Positions 1-11,622 of a DNA stretch of 64,000 nucleotides are shown here, piece after piece (position 1 is the stretch's first letter; each line of letters begins with the position of its first letter). The stretch covers positions 186,001 through 250,000 of the forward strand of contig QNQO01000544.1 in the NCBI GenBank assembly GCA_003290165.1. Direction: 5' to 3'. This stretch comes from Berberis thunbergii (Eukaryota > Streptophyta > Magnoliopsida > Ranunculales > Berberidaceae). The position numbers and the translations under genes are program-made. The notes beneath the pieces were generated by a model. It did no database searches, had not been told where the DNA came from, and worked only from the letters and a program-made list of their open reading frames with translations.

Positions 1-2088
1 TTGGGCCTGCCTGTACAACTCCACTTGGTCCCCTACCTCTTAACACATTTAGACACACTCCTTAAGAAGATAACGTGAGTTCTGACAACGCTAAAACTTT
101 CTCTCGGTCCGCATGAGCTATTGGAAGCGCTCTTCGGCATGCAAACATGGGATTGTAGAGATTTGATATAGAGGATGGGATATGGAAGAGAATCATGGTT
201 GTCACATGGCAGTGGGGTAAACGGTTGGGAGATGTGTAATCATGGATATGGGGCACGAAACAGAATATCAGGAAGTAAATTTTGGTGTTTGAGAAGAGGG
301 TATGTTGTGTGTGAGTTGTTTCCCTGGTTTTTATTTTATTTCAGGTCACAAATATCACCTCATCCACATCTCATCACTCAATTTGTGGATTGCGGATTGC
401 CATTCGTAGAAATTCGGCAAGTTTGATAGCTATTACATGACTCACATCAAGGAACAACATAATAAACTAAGCCACTTCGGTTGTTGTAACTAATCCTCAA
501 ATAACACGAAGTAGTTACTTTTGTTGCCTAACCGACTCCAAATAGAAAGTTTTCCCATCTACAAGAGTACAAATTCAAAATGCTAAGGCTCATTCAAAAA
601 TAAGTGTGTGTGTGTGGGGGGGAAGATAAGTCTATCTAACTGACTCAAAGTAGACTAATTCACCTAGAACACAAGCATTAAATGTCGTTTTGCCTCACGT
701 TAGGCACATACCATGTCTCTCTCTTGAATAGGATTGGACAACGACTGAAGGTCCATGTATCTAAGATTGACAGCATATTTTTGTTGGTTAGCTCATATTA
801 CCTAAACTTGCTTTAATGATTTTATAGCAGCAGGCTTCAAAAAAATTTACCCCTTTCCTTCCACTAATCCTAAGTTTATTTGGGGAGTTCATGCTTGTCC
901 AAGTGGTAGCTTAGCTTGTCTTTCTTTTTCTTTTTTGACTTCATTGTCCTCTCCTTTCTCCTTTTTGATTTGGTCTTCTTTCTCAGAGAATTGTGTCCCC
1001 TTTAGCCAGGCAGTTGGTTGGTGCAAATTAAGAACCTATTTACGGGAATTGCACTGAGCAGTTTTGTGGCGCTTCACTAGTCCCATATTATAACGTTCCG
1101 ACCCATTACACTGACACACACGTTTTCTTGTCTGACTAGACGAAAAGAAAGAGAATGTAGGTTTTTTGGAGAATGTTGATCGAACCGTTTTGTCATTTCC
1201 AACACTACTCATCACAGTCCTTGTTTGAGAACCGCATAACTTACAAAAACACAATTTAAATCCCCTCTTTTAGTATGAGTCCAGCCTGTTGGGAATTTCA
1301 CTTTTTGGGACATAAAATGCCCGCTCACAATGGTGACTTGCTAGCACTTTGTGACTGCCTAAGCTAGCCTCAAGGTTGATACAAAAAAAATGTATGCAGA
1401 TCATTATACCCTCTAACATGATAATTATAATCCATACAAGCAAAATAATTTTAAGCTTCTACAATCATATTAGAATGCAGATCATAATGCATAAGCATAG
1501 GTCACAAGTCATGTAACCAATACGTCCATCATAAGTTACAACTTGATTTTCGACATCCTTATCCATTATGCTTCTCGGCTTTTCCTTTCTTTCAGATTTT
1601 GGATTTTAGGGTAAGGCATAACCACACTGCCTTTACGTACATTTAAGTGGAGATTCTCAGTGTTTAAGACAAAAACATAGTAAGCATTAGGGGCATTTAA
1701 AACTTTTTTTCTCTTTGAAAAAAAAACACTTAGACATTAGTAGTGATTGAGATGATTGCTAGGCATGCTGTCAATAGCCAACCTTGCATGTGGCTAGATA
1801 GGGAGAATGTGAATATTAAGAGTTTAAGTGGTTTCATTTGAATGATTTCATAGTGAAGATTGGAGGAATTCTTTAGGGTGGGGGTTTTCATTTGTATTTT
1901 TGTAGGCTACCTCAAATTTATTTTCGGTGATGAAGTTGCTTTGATTTTAATTTAAAAAAAAATTAAATCTCCTTGGCCCAATTTTATCACAAATATAATT
2001 TCACTAACTCGCATTACCTGCCGTTATTAATGTAGTGCTCTACTATAGATGCGTAAAACTAATAATTCCTCAAATCAACTATACATAC
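1..2088. other. Intergenic DNA, no gene recognised
   Basis: About 2.1 kb of AT-rich DNA left of the helicase fragment. Open frames are short, lack recognisable motifs and are not joined by convincing splice signals. No downstream helicase exons (for example a PTREL motif) were found here, so the helicase gene does not continue into this stretch. No repeat structure stands out apart from short homopolymers and a GT run near 605. Confidence 0.5.
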
Positions 2089-2639
2089 CAAAAGTTTCAC
2101 TGTAGCGATCAATTCGAAGATTGCACATCTGAAGGTGATGAATGATGGGAGCTAGATACACAATAGTCTTGCCTGTACCCGTAGCCGCATTCACAAGTCT
2201 GCAACATTTCACTAAGGAAACTAACAAAATACCCCATTGGGAAAAAAAAAACTTCAAATTTCACTCAAATCTACACAATCATTCAAAAACACAACATCAA
2301 AGCACAAAAGGATATACATGCCGCCCCCATAATATAACAAGAATTGCCTGAGCTTGGATATGTGTTGGACCCTCAAACCCCATTTTATCTGCCCAAAATT
2401 TTCCAATAAGAACCAACATTAGAATACAATTTCACTGAAATGTTCATAATTTGATCCACAGTTAGTTCCAATTAGCGCAAAAAAATGAACTGTTTTGATC
2501 TTTAAAGAAGATAAACCCCAGACCTCGGAGTTGATCACAGAGTAATGGGTGAAGACCCAAACAGAAAAGTGCATGAAGCAAAGACTTCTTCTTTACTATC
2601 TTCTCCTCCTCCTTTCTTCTTGTTCGCCGTCGTCGACAT
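2089..2639 (-). pseudogene. DEAD-box RNA helicase (RH17-like), truncated and frameshifted 5' part
   Basis: Three exons on the minus strand encode the N-terminus of a DEAD-box ATP-dependent RNA helicase resembling plant RH17. Exon 1 (2639-2524) starts at ATG 2637-2639 and carries EVFASCTF, then LGLHPLLCDQLR in a shifted frame. Exon 2 (2388-2316) carries MGFEGPTHIQAQAI and GRHV (Q motif). Exon 3 (2198-2089) carries [11 protein letters not shown] (Walker A) and [10 protein letters not shown], and ends at a GT donor. Exon 1 is 116 bases long, but the phase of exon 2 needs one base fewer; an extra T in the CTTTTC run just after the ASCT codons explains the shift. The second intron (2315-2199) begins ATATCCTT, the U12-type donor. 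The next exons (ALV..PTREL, DEAD, C-terminal helicase domain) are absent to the left. Family assignment is strong. That it is a pseudogene is inferred from the frameshift and truncation; a sequencing error could explain the former but not the latter. Confidence 0.8.
2199..2315 (-). other. U12-type (minor spliceosome) intron in the helicase fragment
   Basis: The intron starts ATATCCTT (2315-2308), an exact match to the U12 donor consensus. Near its end it has TTTCCTTAGT (2220-2211), close to the U12 branch-site consensus TTCCTTRAY with G at the usual branch A position. The reading frame across the exons (GRHV|LVNAA) is kept if the intron ends at AG 2199, giving AT-AG termini. An AT-AC ending at 2197 would break the frame. 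No GT donor keeps both frame and homology. Confidence 0.7.
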
Positions 2640-2879
2640 CTCTTCTAGGGTTTTAGGGGTTTCGAACAGAGTTGCATAGCGAGAGAAGCTCAAGAAGATG
2701 GGAAAAGGGCACAAACTGCTGCTGCCGCTTCGATTCAGAGCTCCTCCTGAGGAGATTGATGAAGTGGAACCAGTGAGTTGTAGTGTCGCCATATCTTGGC
2801 CAACGCACTTACAAACGCATAAATGGTGAAATGTCGACAATGTTGTCATAGTACTATTAGTTGTTCAACTATAGCTAAA
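2640..2879. other. Upstream flank of the helicase fragment
   Basis: This 240-bp stretch would hold the 5' UTR and proximal promoter of the helicase fragment. The minus-strand reading frame is open here, but the codons do not resemble a helicase N-terminus, so ATG 2637-2639 was preferred as start. No TATA box was confidently identified. Confidence 0.4.
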
Positions 2880-3320
2880 CACAAGGGTCACTCTGTATTG
2901 GAAAATTCCAACTGTCGAGGGTGATGGAGGGTCCTCCCCCTCCCTCGCTGGTTTCCTGGCCGGTTTCCTCGTCATTTAGACTGACTCGTCTGTATTAGGA
3001 GTGATTCTACGTGACGAGGAAACTAGCGAGGAAATGGAGGTGGCAGCCATTCACCCCCCTCGGGATGCGCGAGTCAAAAAGTGGGTACACATCCCGAGGG
3101 TGAATGGTTCACCCCCACCACCTCCTTTTCCTCGCTGGTTTCCTCGCCCACTTCCTCGACATTTAGACTTTCTGCCGTATTAGATGTTTGGCTTGTGTAA
3201 GAATTTGGCTAACTGTCGAGGAAACCAGCAAGGAAAACAGTTAATGAAGGGATCCATTCCCCTCGCGATGCGTACGTCTCATTCCTTGCACGTATCGCGA
3301 GGGAGAGGACCAGTGAATTC
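2880..3320. repeat. GC-rich chain of alternating inverted repeats
   Basis: In an AT-rich region this 440 bp is markedly GC-rich and built from one module repeated in alternating orientation. Forward copies of CTCGCTGGTTTCCT lie near 2943 and 3131, each followed by a shared CATTTAGACT...GTATTAG tail. Inverted copies (GAGGAAACTAGCGAGGAA, GAGGAAACCAGCAAGGAA) lie near 3015 and 3216. A second motif, CCCTCGGGATGCG / CATCCCGAGGG (about 3057 and 3090), recurs as CCCTCGCGATGCGT / ACGTATCGCGAGGG (about 3257 and 3291). The pairs can fold into successive hairpins. It is most likely a foldback MITE or a composite of several. It adjoins, and seems to replace, the start of the copia 5' LTR. No long ORF of known type is present. 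Confidence 0.65.
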
Positions 3321-3329
3321 TCAAAAAAC

Positions 3330-3444
3330 ATGGTAAAAGCTTATAAATGGACTATGATTTTATTTTATAAGGGGAATAAGAAAACAAATGTCTCATATTT
3401 GTAACAGTAAGACTTTGTGACTTGAATAATTACAAATTACAACA
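3330..3444 (+). repeat. 5' LTR remnant (R-U5 side) of the eroded copia element
   Basis: This stretch aligns with the last 125 bp of the 3' LTR through TATAAATGG, TTTTATAAGGGGAATAAGA, GTAAGACTTTGTG and the TTACAACA end. The upstream LTR part is not recognisable; the GC-rich inverted-repeat chain occupies its place. Confidence 0.6.
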
Positions 3445-6179
3445 CATTATCAGCACGAGGCTTTGCTTAGGTAATTTTTCTCCAACATTTTTCCAAACTT
3501 TTTATTCAAAAGAATTGAAAGAGAAAATTTTCTAACAAAAACTTGTGTTCCTTAAATTTTACAGCATGGGTCATTATGCTTGTAATATTGAACCACGTGC
3601 AAATATGAGTTTCAGACTAACATGATCTAGTTGCTGCATGTTTATCACATGTTTGAGTGTATAAACCTATTCATACACTTGCTAAATGATTTATGCATTA
3701 GAGTATTATCTACCAACTATTGTATGTGTTTGTAGATAGTATCCATGTGAGACTTTATGCTACTAAATTGATTTTTTGTGTTTGGATAGTTTTTAGTTGC
3801 ATTGTCTTTGTGCCCATGTTAGTTCAATACAATGACATTTGCATAGATGACTAATTGTTTTAACCAAGCATTCTTTTGGTGTCCATGATATGAAATCCAA
3901 TTGCTTGTGATTGATATGTGTTACCTTGTTGGGTCAGAATCTGTGACTCATCCAAGTTCTACTTGGAAACATACTCTTGGGCTTACATGGGTGAGCCAAA
4001 CCTAAGCTCGAGGCCGAACCCAATTTAAGGTAATGTTTTAAACTCAACTCATGTCAAACTTGAGACCTATTTATATATTTGAATAGTGTATTATGAGCTC
4101 ATATTTGAATCACTGGGCTTGAAATGTGATTAGTTATTGGGCATGGATTTAAATATAATCATATTAGTTGATAGCTTGGAATGGGTTTAGACTTGGACAT
4201 ATGATCATTTGGTTACTCTTTAGACTGAAGTTAAATTTGATATTTATTTTGTATCAATGCTTGGGGTTTAGACACAATTTCAATGTGTGGAAGTAAAACC
4301 TAAAATTTTAAATATTTTAGCTTCGAGGTAAATGTCTACAACCCCCATATATGGTAGTCCTTAACGAACATCTATGATTATGAGAGGATGTTTACAAGCG
4401 AAGATGAGTTGAAATGAGACTCAAGGCTTCAAGCCACTAACGAAGCCATTAGAGTTATTCATGACTCTTCCAAGCCAGAGATTAATTTCAAGATATTACA
4501 ACATTTGATCACAAGGTTTTCAATGACATCGTTGTTGATCCATGAGTAGTTCACTACCCCTCTTCTTTATGATCGATGCACGAATATGAATATCTCTGTT
4601 GTTACAGACAATGCTCCTTATTTCTCTATTTGTTAAAAAGGTTTAATTTTGGAACCTTACAATATTTATTTAAATTTCAGATTTTAATTAGTTTCGATAA
4701 GAAATCTAGCCTTGATGTACATCTTCCTATGTCACTCAATGTGACATCAAGCTAGTTGGTGTGCACACTCTTTGACCAATCAGGATGAGGCAAGTCCAAC
4801 ATAAATGGTTACACAATGTTGCTACATATCTAATAGTTAGTTTATAAACCACCCGAAGTGGTCTAGCACCTACTTCAGAAAATGACCATCCTTCATAGAT
4901 TTTGGTTATGCTTAAGGATACATATCATAGATGATGTTACATTGACATAATTGCTTAATTTATTGGTTTATTGCATACATTTTTCTTTGAAAGTATGGTT
5001 TATAAACTCTAAATGTTGGACAATCACATTTGTTTCATTAATATGGCAAACACAAATAATATATTGACAAGTCGGAACATTTTCTCAACATTGGCTCTTA
5101 AGATACAAATAGTGTCTATCATAGTTGAAACTATGCAAATTATTGAAGGCTCTGGGAGAGCCCACAATTTATTTATGCAGTTTCTGGAGAACTTGATTCA
5201 TTTCAATATATATGCATCACATCTAGTGTTGGAAGTTTGAAGCTTACTTTAAAGATAATTTTTTGTTAATTTATTGAGACTATACAACTCTTAGGTTGTT
5301 GTATCACATGTCGTTTTCTGCTATAAGCTTAAGTCACCCTTAACACACACTCCATTTACAAGTATCTATGTACTCTTTGTTTCACCTAGCACTCTTCTTA
5401 TATGGGTTCATATATGTTTTCGTGTCACACATTATTTGTTTAGCGCACAAGTTTCATCCCCCTTGTATCCAGTCTATTTAATTTGACGATGCAACTGAGT
5501 TTGTTTTCAGTTTTCGATAGTTTTTGCCCATCGTTAGGGATTGTTGTTGAACACTCTCATCCTACATTGACGAAATGATTTAGTGCAAATTTAAGTTACA
5601 CGTTTTCACCTTGTTGAAATATCTTTACTTATGCAATCTAGATTACCCATAGTGCTTGGAAAAATGCAGTATTGCATCTATAAAATTACTTAGCCTTATC
5701 CCATTACGCAAACTGTCAATTTTAACTAGTGATATTTTTACTGCTTTCTTTATAGACTATAAGTTTTATTGACTATATTCCCAGCATTAGGGGGAGATTG
5801 GTAAGTTCTTACAGAACAACATAGTGGTATGGAACAATGTGAATTATCGTCAAATATTTTACCTTTGTCACATCTAAAAATTACGAATTAATAACTTGGT
5901 CCATTTGATGATGTACAAAGTCACATGTACCAACTATGAATATATATGCTCGACTTTGTATCTCTAAAGGATAAAATTTGAATAAGGCAACATCTATGAA
6001 ATGCCAGCAGAGTGATAGACACCTTCTCGAGTTTGTGTCTCTAAAGGATAAACTTCGAATAAGGCAGTTAATGAATTTGTTGTATGCTAGAAGCGTGGCA
6101 GATCTATAGGTTCTAAATTTTCAATTCATTAAAAAAATGAGAATTACTAAAATTCATGCCCTAGTGCTCCCGAATAGGC

Positions 6180-6600
6180 AATGCTTGAAACTCCTGCAGA
6201 AGTTGTACATGCTCTAGAAGAAGTTGTACATGAATCCAAAAGCATCGTGACATGACACTTCTAAAGAAGTCATGAAGCTCCAGAAGAGCATGACATGACG
6301 CTCCAACAAAGGTCACGAAACTCTAGAAGCAACATTACATGACACTCTTGAAGAGGTCATGAACCTCTCGAAGAGCATGACATGACGTTCCAAAAGAGGT
6401 CATGAAGTTCCATCAATAACATTACATACACTCTCGAAGAGGTTATGGCTTTAGCAGTAGCATGACATAACGCTCCAAAAGAGCATGACATGACGCTCCA
6501 TAAGAGTCATGAAACTCCAATAGTAGCATTACACAACGCTCCTGAAGAGGTTATGGCTCCAGCAGTGGCATAACATAACGCTCCTGAAGTGGTTATGTTT
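6180..6600 (+). repeat. Degenerate short-unit array inside the copia element
   Basis: Variants of CCAGAAGAGGTCATGAAGCT and GCATGACATGACGCTCC recur about ten times in 420 bp. They lie just before the reverse transcriptase relic. Read in frame they give repeated P-E-E-V-M/H-like peptides, a low-complexity linker between integrase and reverse transcriptase. Expansion of coding repeats in that linker is the simplest explanation. Confidence 0.6.
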
Positions 6601-7221
6601 AAAAGCCTTGAAATAGGCACAAGTACCTGATAATAATAATATCTCATTATATTAAGGAGAATTATGGAATCAAATGAAATGATCATCGATGACATATTTA
6701 CATATATGGTAGTTACCACAATATCAAAGGACGATGATATAAATAATGATATTCGACCACAAAACATTATAAATGTCGATAATGAAATGATTGGTCAAAT
6801 AAAAGATATTGTTCAAGCGGAATTGGGTTCCCTTGAGAAATGATGTGTCTTTGGACTTATAGTGCAAACACTTAAGTGTGAAAATCCTATTGGTTTCAAA
6901 TGAGTGTTTGTAAGAAAACGAAATGAAAAAAATGATACAGTCAGGTAAGGGTTTCTACAGAAACCCGACATTTGATGAAATATATTCCTGATTATGGATA
7001 TGACTACATTTCCATTAAGTTGATAGTTTTTTAAAACTCTATATGCAACTTATAAATGTTGTAACTACTTATTTATATGGGAATTTACACACAAATATTT
7101 ATAAAATCTTGAAGGATTTCCTTTCTAGACACAACTATTTACATGAAAATCTCTCAAGGATTTACTTTGCCTTAAGCAAGACTATGAAATAATTACTCAA
7201 TACAACTAAAACATGTTTTAT

Positions 7222-8103
7222 ACTATGGAATGGATTTTTGTGAAATTTCCAAAATCTTGGAGAAATTTCCATTTTTTGGAAATACGAAAAGCAAATTTAC
7301 ATTATTTTGATGTTTTTTTTTTAAATTTGTCGTTAATTTCGCCCAAAACCAAAAAACTCATACCAAGTTTGCAGAATTTCGATCTAAATTTTTTGATGAA
7401 GATCACACAAATTTCCCCAAAAAACACAAAATTCAACTAAAAACCCTAAAATTCAAACCCAAAACACCCAGATCCACCACCACTAACATGCATAAACAGA
7501 AACACAAAATTGTTGCCACAACTGTCAATTTTCTATTCTCTTTTCCTCTGCAGTTGTAGAAGTTCCTTATCCGATTCCTATTCCAAGTCCCTATCACAAC
7601 ACCGCAAGCACCACTATCTTCTAAAAAGAGGCGACGACGAGGACAAGGCTCAAACGAAAAACACACTTGCTACAAATTGTTGCTGCCCCAAGTCTTCTCT
7701 GTGTGTATTTATTCTCTTGTGTGTATTTCTTTTGTGTGTGTAAGAGAGTGCAACGAGAAAGGATAAAAGATAAATGTGTTTTGGCTTTTGAGTTTTGATT
7801 TGAAAGGTTATAAATGCCACCTGTGGTACTTGTTGTAGTACATTAGGTGGTGGAATGTGATAAAGAGTTGGGCTAGTTCTAACTGACAATGGCCATATGT
7901 AGACAACTCATTTGATTCACCTAACATTTATCCATCATGTTTTCATTTCTGATGGATTTTCCCTCATATTTCATATACCCTCAAAATTTATTATGTATGT
8001 TTCACGTATCATCGAAAATTTTACATTTTTTCTATACATACCGAAATATTTCTCGAAAATCTGGAGACCAAAACTAACTTGAAGAACGAAATCACAATCC
8101 TTG
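7222..8103 (-). mobile_element. Diverged hAT-type MITE (third copy), possibly with an internal insert
   Basis: The right part (about 7970-8103) matches, in inverted orientation, the left ends of the elements at 11031 and 21690: it ends CGAAATCACAATCCTTG and contains CGAAATATTTCTCGAAAAT and ACATAC-rich sequence. The left part (7222-7440) resembles their other end only loosely (GGATTTTTGTGAAATTTCC). About 530 bp between (7440-7970) has no counterpart in the other copies and may be a secondary insert. The left boundary is uncertain. Confidence 0.45.
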
Positions 8104-8859
8104 CTTTTTACAAATTTGAACAATTCAGAAAGACTTATATCAACCAATTAAAGTACTCGGTCATAAAGTACCATATCTGAGTACTACTGGTGCATCATTA
8201 TATTTGGCACCAAGTGCATAACTTAATATAGTCTTTTTCCGTGCATTTATTAGTAAGGTATAGTTTGACACAAAATTATAAATATTGGCATGACATCACA
8301 CATATATCTTCGTGGGACTATTTTTTGTGATTTATCTAACTCATTCTCACATAGTTAGTTATGTAGATTCATGTTATCTATTTGACCTTCATTAGGGTCG
8401 CTCACAGATATGTTGTTTATTTGTTATAAATTGCAACAAAACTATTTATTGGCGATCTATTAAACAAATTTATCAATCAGCTGACTACGATTTATAAAGA
8501 TAATGTTCAGCTTCAAGAAGATTTCATCAAAGAAGAACAAACGAAACACATTTTAGTCAAGTTTTTCTACCCACGTGAGCTTTAGAAGAACCATGCAATT
8601 GAAGTCGAACAAATTCAATCTATTGACAACTTTGCATAGCTCTTCATCAAAGCATGTTCCTAAGCGTTTCAAAAATTAATTTGCATGATTGACATGCATC
8701 GGCTAAAACATCAAAGTAATTAAAGTTTACTATCGTTAGGTGGAGTCATTATTAGGGGGAATATCTAGAAATATACCCCCGGTGTGCATCCAGAAATATG
8801 CTACGAAAGCATCCAGAAGGATGCTTCATATTCATACAGAAACATGTTCTATTAATTTA

Positions 8860-9150
8860 TGCACGTTGTACTCTTTTTCCTTCGACAAGGTTTTTTCCAT
8901 TGGATTTTTCTGTCAAGGTTTTAACGAAACAACATTATGTGCATGGAACATCATGAATTATGCAAAATTGGTGGGTGTACTCTTTTCCCTTCGACATGGC
9001 TTTATCCCACTGGCTTTTCCTTTCAAGATTTTACTAGGCAACATAATGTGCACTCTCCATCTTCGTGAATAATGTTGTACTCTTGTTCCCTTCATCCAGT
9101 TTTCTCCACTGAGTTTTACTGGCAAGGTTTTTAATGAGGCAACGATAATG
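8860..9150 (+). repeat. Three degenerate tandem repeats before the copia 3' LTR
   Basis: A unit of roughly 70-100 bp recurs three times: TTGTACTCTTTTTCCTTCGA, then AAGGTTTT, a CCATTGG-like core, TTTTC, TTTCAAGGTTTTAACGAG-like and GCAAC, at about 8868, 8974 and 9073. Repeats of this kind are common in the 3' untranslated region of plant copia elements. A purine run AGGGGGAGA follows at about 9172. Confidence 0.7.
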
Positions 9151-9208
9151 ACAATTTGAGCATTTCATCAGGGGGAGACACCATACGGTGAACTCAAAGG
9201 GTAAGTAT

Positions 9209-9444
9209 TGTAGAAAATGGTAGAAGATGGTGGATGTTCACCTATAGCCACCTCATGCGATGAAGTGGCACGAGCTTAGCTCATAGGAATGCTAGGTGTC
9301 ACACCTTAGCCAAGTCTTGTTGCCTATAAATAGGCTCAATTTGTTTTATAAAATAAGAGAGAAAACATAGATCTTGTAAAAGGATGTAATCGTAAGACTT
9401 TGTGCAGTATATTGCATCAAAGGATATGACATCGCATTACAACA
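9209..9444 (+). repeat. 3' LTR of the eroded copia element
   Basis: This 236-bp segment begins TGTAGAAAATGG and ends GCATTACAACA. It contains a TATA-like CCTATAAATAGG near 9326 and GTAAGACTTTGTG near 9391, both shared with the 5' remnant. The start was chosen as the first TG downstream of the purine run. No matching target-site duplication with the left end survives. Confidence 0.6.
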
Positions 9445-9553
9445 TATTACGGTGTTCATTGCTATGGTTTAAAACACGTACAATGTTCATTTTCTATAGT
9501 TTACAACAATACATGCAAACCATAAAAGAAAATTTCATGGGTTATTTTGTCAA

Positions 9554-10396
9554 GGCTCATGCTTCTTGACACCACCATTTTTGCTGAAGAACATCAACAC
9601 CCCTACTTTTTGAAGAACGCCACCACCTGTATGAATCGCACCACCACCTATTGAAAGACACCATCAATATAAATCCAAATTCAAAATTTTCTCTCCCTTT
9701 TTTCGCCCTTTTTTTTCCTCTCTCCTATTTCAAGAAGAACACCATCACGCGTCGCGCTGTTTGGCCGACCACACCTTTTATTCCCCTATCTTCCTTTTAT
9801 ATTCCTCTCTTCCTCTTTTCTCATTTTTTTCTCAGGAACAACAACAAGGAGGGACAAAACAACAACTACCCCACACTTGCGAGCCTAAGCCTTCCATTCG
9901 TAATATCTGCTGCGACTGAGAAAAAAAAAGACATTCGACAATATGTTATGCTTGTCGTTAATCAGAACTCAGGACAATCATTGCACGAAGACGAATGTTT
10001 CTGTAAAATAAAAAATGAAATAGAGGACATGGAGGGGTTGTTCGATTGGCGGCGTGGGCGGGGTGGTGGTTGCTACTCCGTCCCTCCCTGTTCTTGTTCC
10101 TGAGAAAAAAGAAGAAGAGGAATAAAGGATAATGGGAAGAGAAGAAGGAGAATAAATGAAAAGAAGAGAAAAAAAGGATAAGAAAACGGGATGAAAGAAA
10201 TAAGGCTGATAGGGCGGTGCATCGGGGTAGAGTAGTGCGGCCAATGGTAGGGCGGTGCCTTGGTGGTGGTTGTTGTTCCTGAGAGAGAGGAGCGAAGGAG
10301 AAGAGGGTGAAAGACTACTTTTATTGGTGGTGTCCTTAGCACAAAAATGAATGGTAGTGTCCTTCAGCAAAAGTGTGGTGTCAAAAAGCACGAGCC
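9554..10396. mobile_element. Mutator-like foldback element (MULE-MITE), copy 1
   Basis: The terminal inverted repeats are about 35 bp: GGCTCATGCTTCTTGACACC at the left, and the complement of GGTGTCAAAAAGCACGAGCC at the right. They are flanked by 9-bp near-identical repeats TTTTGTCAA (9545-9553) and TTCTGTGAA (10397-10405); 9-bp duplications are typical of Mutator-like transposons. The left half is pyrimidine-rich and the right half purine-rich, so the whole element is a degenerate palindrome. Frames of 89-150 codons inside it are low-complexity and not considered genes. No transposase is present. Confidence 0.65.
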
Positions 10397-10405
10397 TTCT
10401 GTGAA

Positions 10406-11030
10406 ACTCTCGCTATCTATTTCTTAAACTAGTATACCATAAAAGATTGAGCGAGATGAAAAAAGTGAGAAAAACTAATTAAAGGTTGGCGAATGGATGA
10501 AGGAAAGATTGTTTTTTCTGGTGGCGACCAATGACGAAAGAGTGAGAATATATGAAGATGAGAAAATGGGAGGAGATCATGTTTCTACTGAAGGGAAGAT
10601 AAGATGCAATGATGGGAGAATGAAAGCCATGAGATAGATATAGAATGAGAAGATGCGACGATGATAATTGACAATGAAAAAGGAAGAAAAAATGAAAAAA
10701 CATATATTTGAATGGATAACAAGATGAATAACCATACTGTGTTATAACCTGCAACACTCGAAACACAAAAAATCAACAAATTTTTTTCTATGAAAAACAA
10801 CTGAAGACATCTTGATTGTAGGTATACAAACCGTAAAAGTATGGCCTATCTATATTTTAGACCTTTGGAATTTGAAGCTATAAATGTAAAAAAGTTATCG
10901 CATGGATAATTGCATTAGTGTCGGCTCTTCCTATCATTGTGAAGCAGAATTCTCCAAGTGTTGAATTGTTCACCTACCAATAGGTAATGTGAACTGGGTT
11001 TAGATCGTCATGAGACAATTTACTTTTAAC
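10406..11030. other. Intergenic spacer, no gene recognised
   Basis: This is purine-rich, then AT-rich DNA between two non-autonomous transposons. Minus-strand frames here read as low-complexity hydrophobic sequence, the mirror of the purine richness. Nothing else is recognisable. Confidence 0.4.
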
Positions 11031-11622
11031 AATGGATTGTGATTTCGTTTTTCGAGTTAACTTCAGTTTTTTGATTTTAAGAAATATTTCAAGAAATATT
11101 TTGGTGTTTAAAGAAAAACATAGAAATTTCGAGGATACATGAAATATATATGATGAATTTCGAGGTATGTGAAATATATGAGAAAATAAAATGCTAGTAA
11201 ATAAATATATTAAATACTTTAAATGAACCATAAATACCAATAAATGAAACAAACATGAAATAAATATATAATTAGAAAATGAAGGGATGATTTCAAAAAT
11301 CAATATTTAAGTATAATAAATGATAAATACAAAATCAATAAATAATTAGAAAAAATAATAATTAGAAAAAAATCCTAAATTTTATGAGAAAACCCAGAAT
11401 TTTTTCGAAAAAAAACCCTTAAAAAATGTAATATTTGGTAGCTAATTTTTGTATTTTTAGGAAAAATGAAATTTATGAAAAAACCCCAAAATTTTGGAAA
11501 AAATCCCAAAATTTTCAAAACAAATCTCGAAATTTTTTGAAAAAACCCTCGAAAAAATGCAATTTTTTCTTTCACCCTTTCTTTTTGTAATTTAAAAAAA
11601 AAATCTTTGAAGTTCCGCCTTG
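11031..11622 (+). mobile_element. hAT-type MITE, copy 1
   Basis: The left end AATGGATTGTGATTTCG and several hundred bases that follow align with the element at 21690-22237. Near-identical 8-bp repeats flank it: CTTTTAAC (11023-11030) and TTTTTAAC (11623-11630). The interior is AT-rich, with repeated AAAACCC/GAAATTTT motifs and no coding capacity. The right terminal repeat appears deleted or altered compared with copy 2. Confidence 0.6.

Larger units (their letters stand above)
3330..9444 (+). mobile_element. Eroded Ty1/copia retrotransposon
   Basis: The ends are related: both LTR remnants contain TATAAAT, a TTTATTTTATAA-like stretch, GTAAGACTTTGTG and a TTACAACA terminus (3437-3444 and 9437-9444). 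After the left LTR comes CATTATCAGCACGAGG, likely the primer-binding region. Inside, pol relics run in plus-strand order. Around 6660-7000 lie SNEMIIDD, then VFVRKRNEKND, matching the linker and start of copia reverse transcriptase, riddled with stops. Around 8440-8700 lie FSTHVSFRRT and LLTTLHSSSSKHVPKRF, the C-terminal end of RNase H. Gag, protease and integrase are not recognisable. The element is dead and old. A MITE appears to have inserted near 7222-8103. Confidence 0.75.

Noticed and set aside
6180..6600. CRISPR-like array appearance of regular short repeats
   Set aside because: Units are degenerate, spacers are not unique, the host is a plant, and the array fits an expanded copia linker.
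7433..7889. Overlapping frames suggesting a small Cys-rich gene
   Set aside because: No start context, splice partner or family resemblance; lies in a presumed insert within a MITE in a dead retrotransposon.
9651..10391. Open frames of 89-150 codons in the first Mutator-like element
   Set aside because: Low-complexity, strand-symmetric readings of a pyrimidine/purine foldback element.
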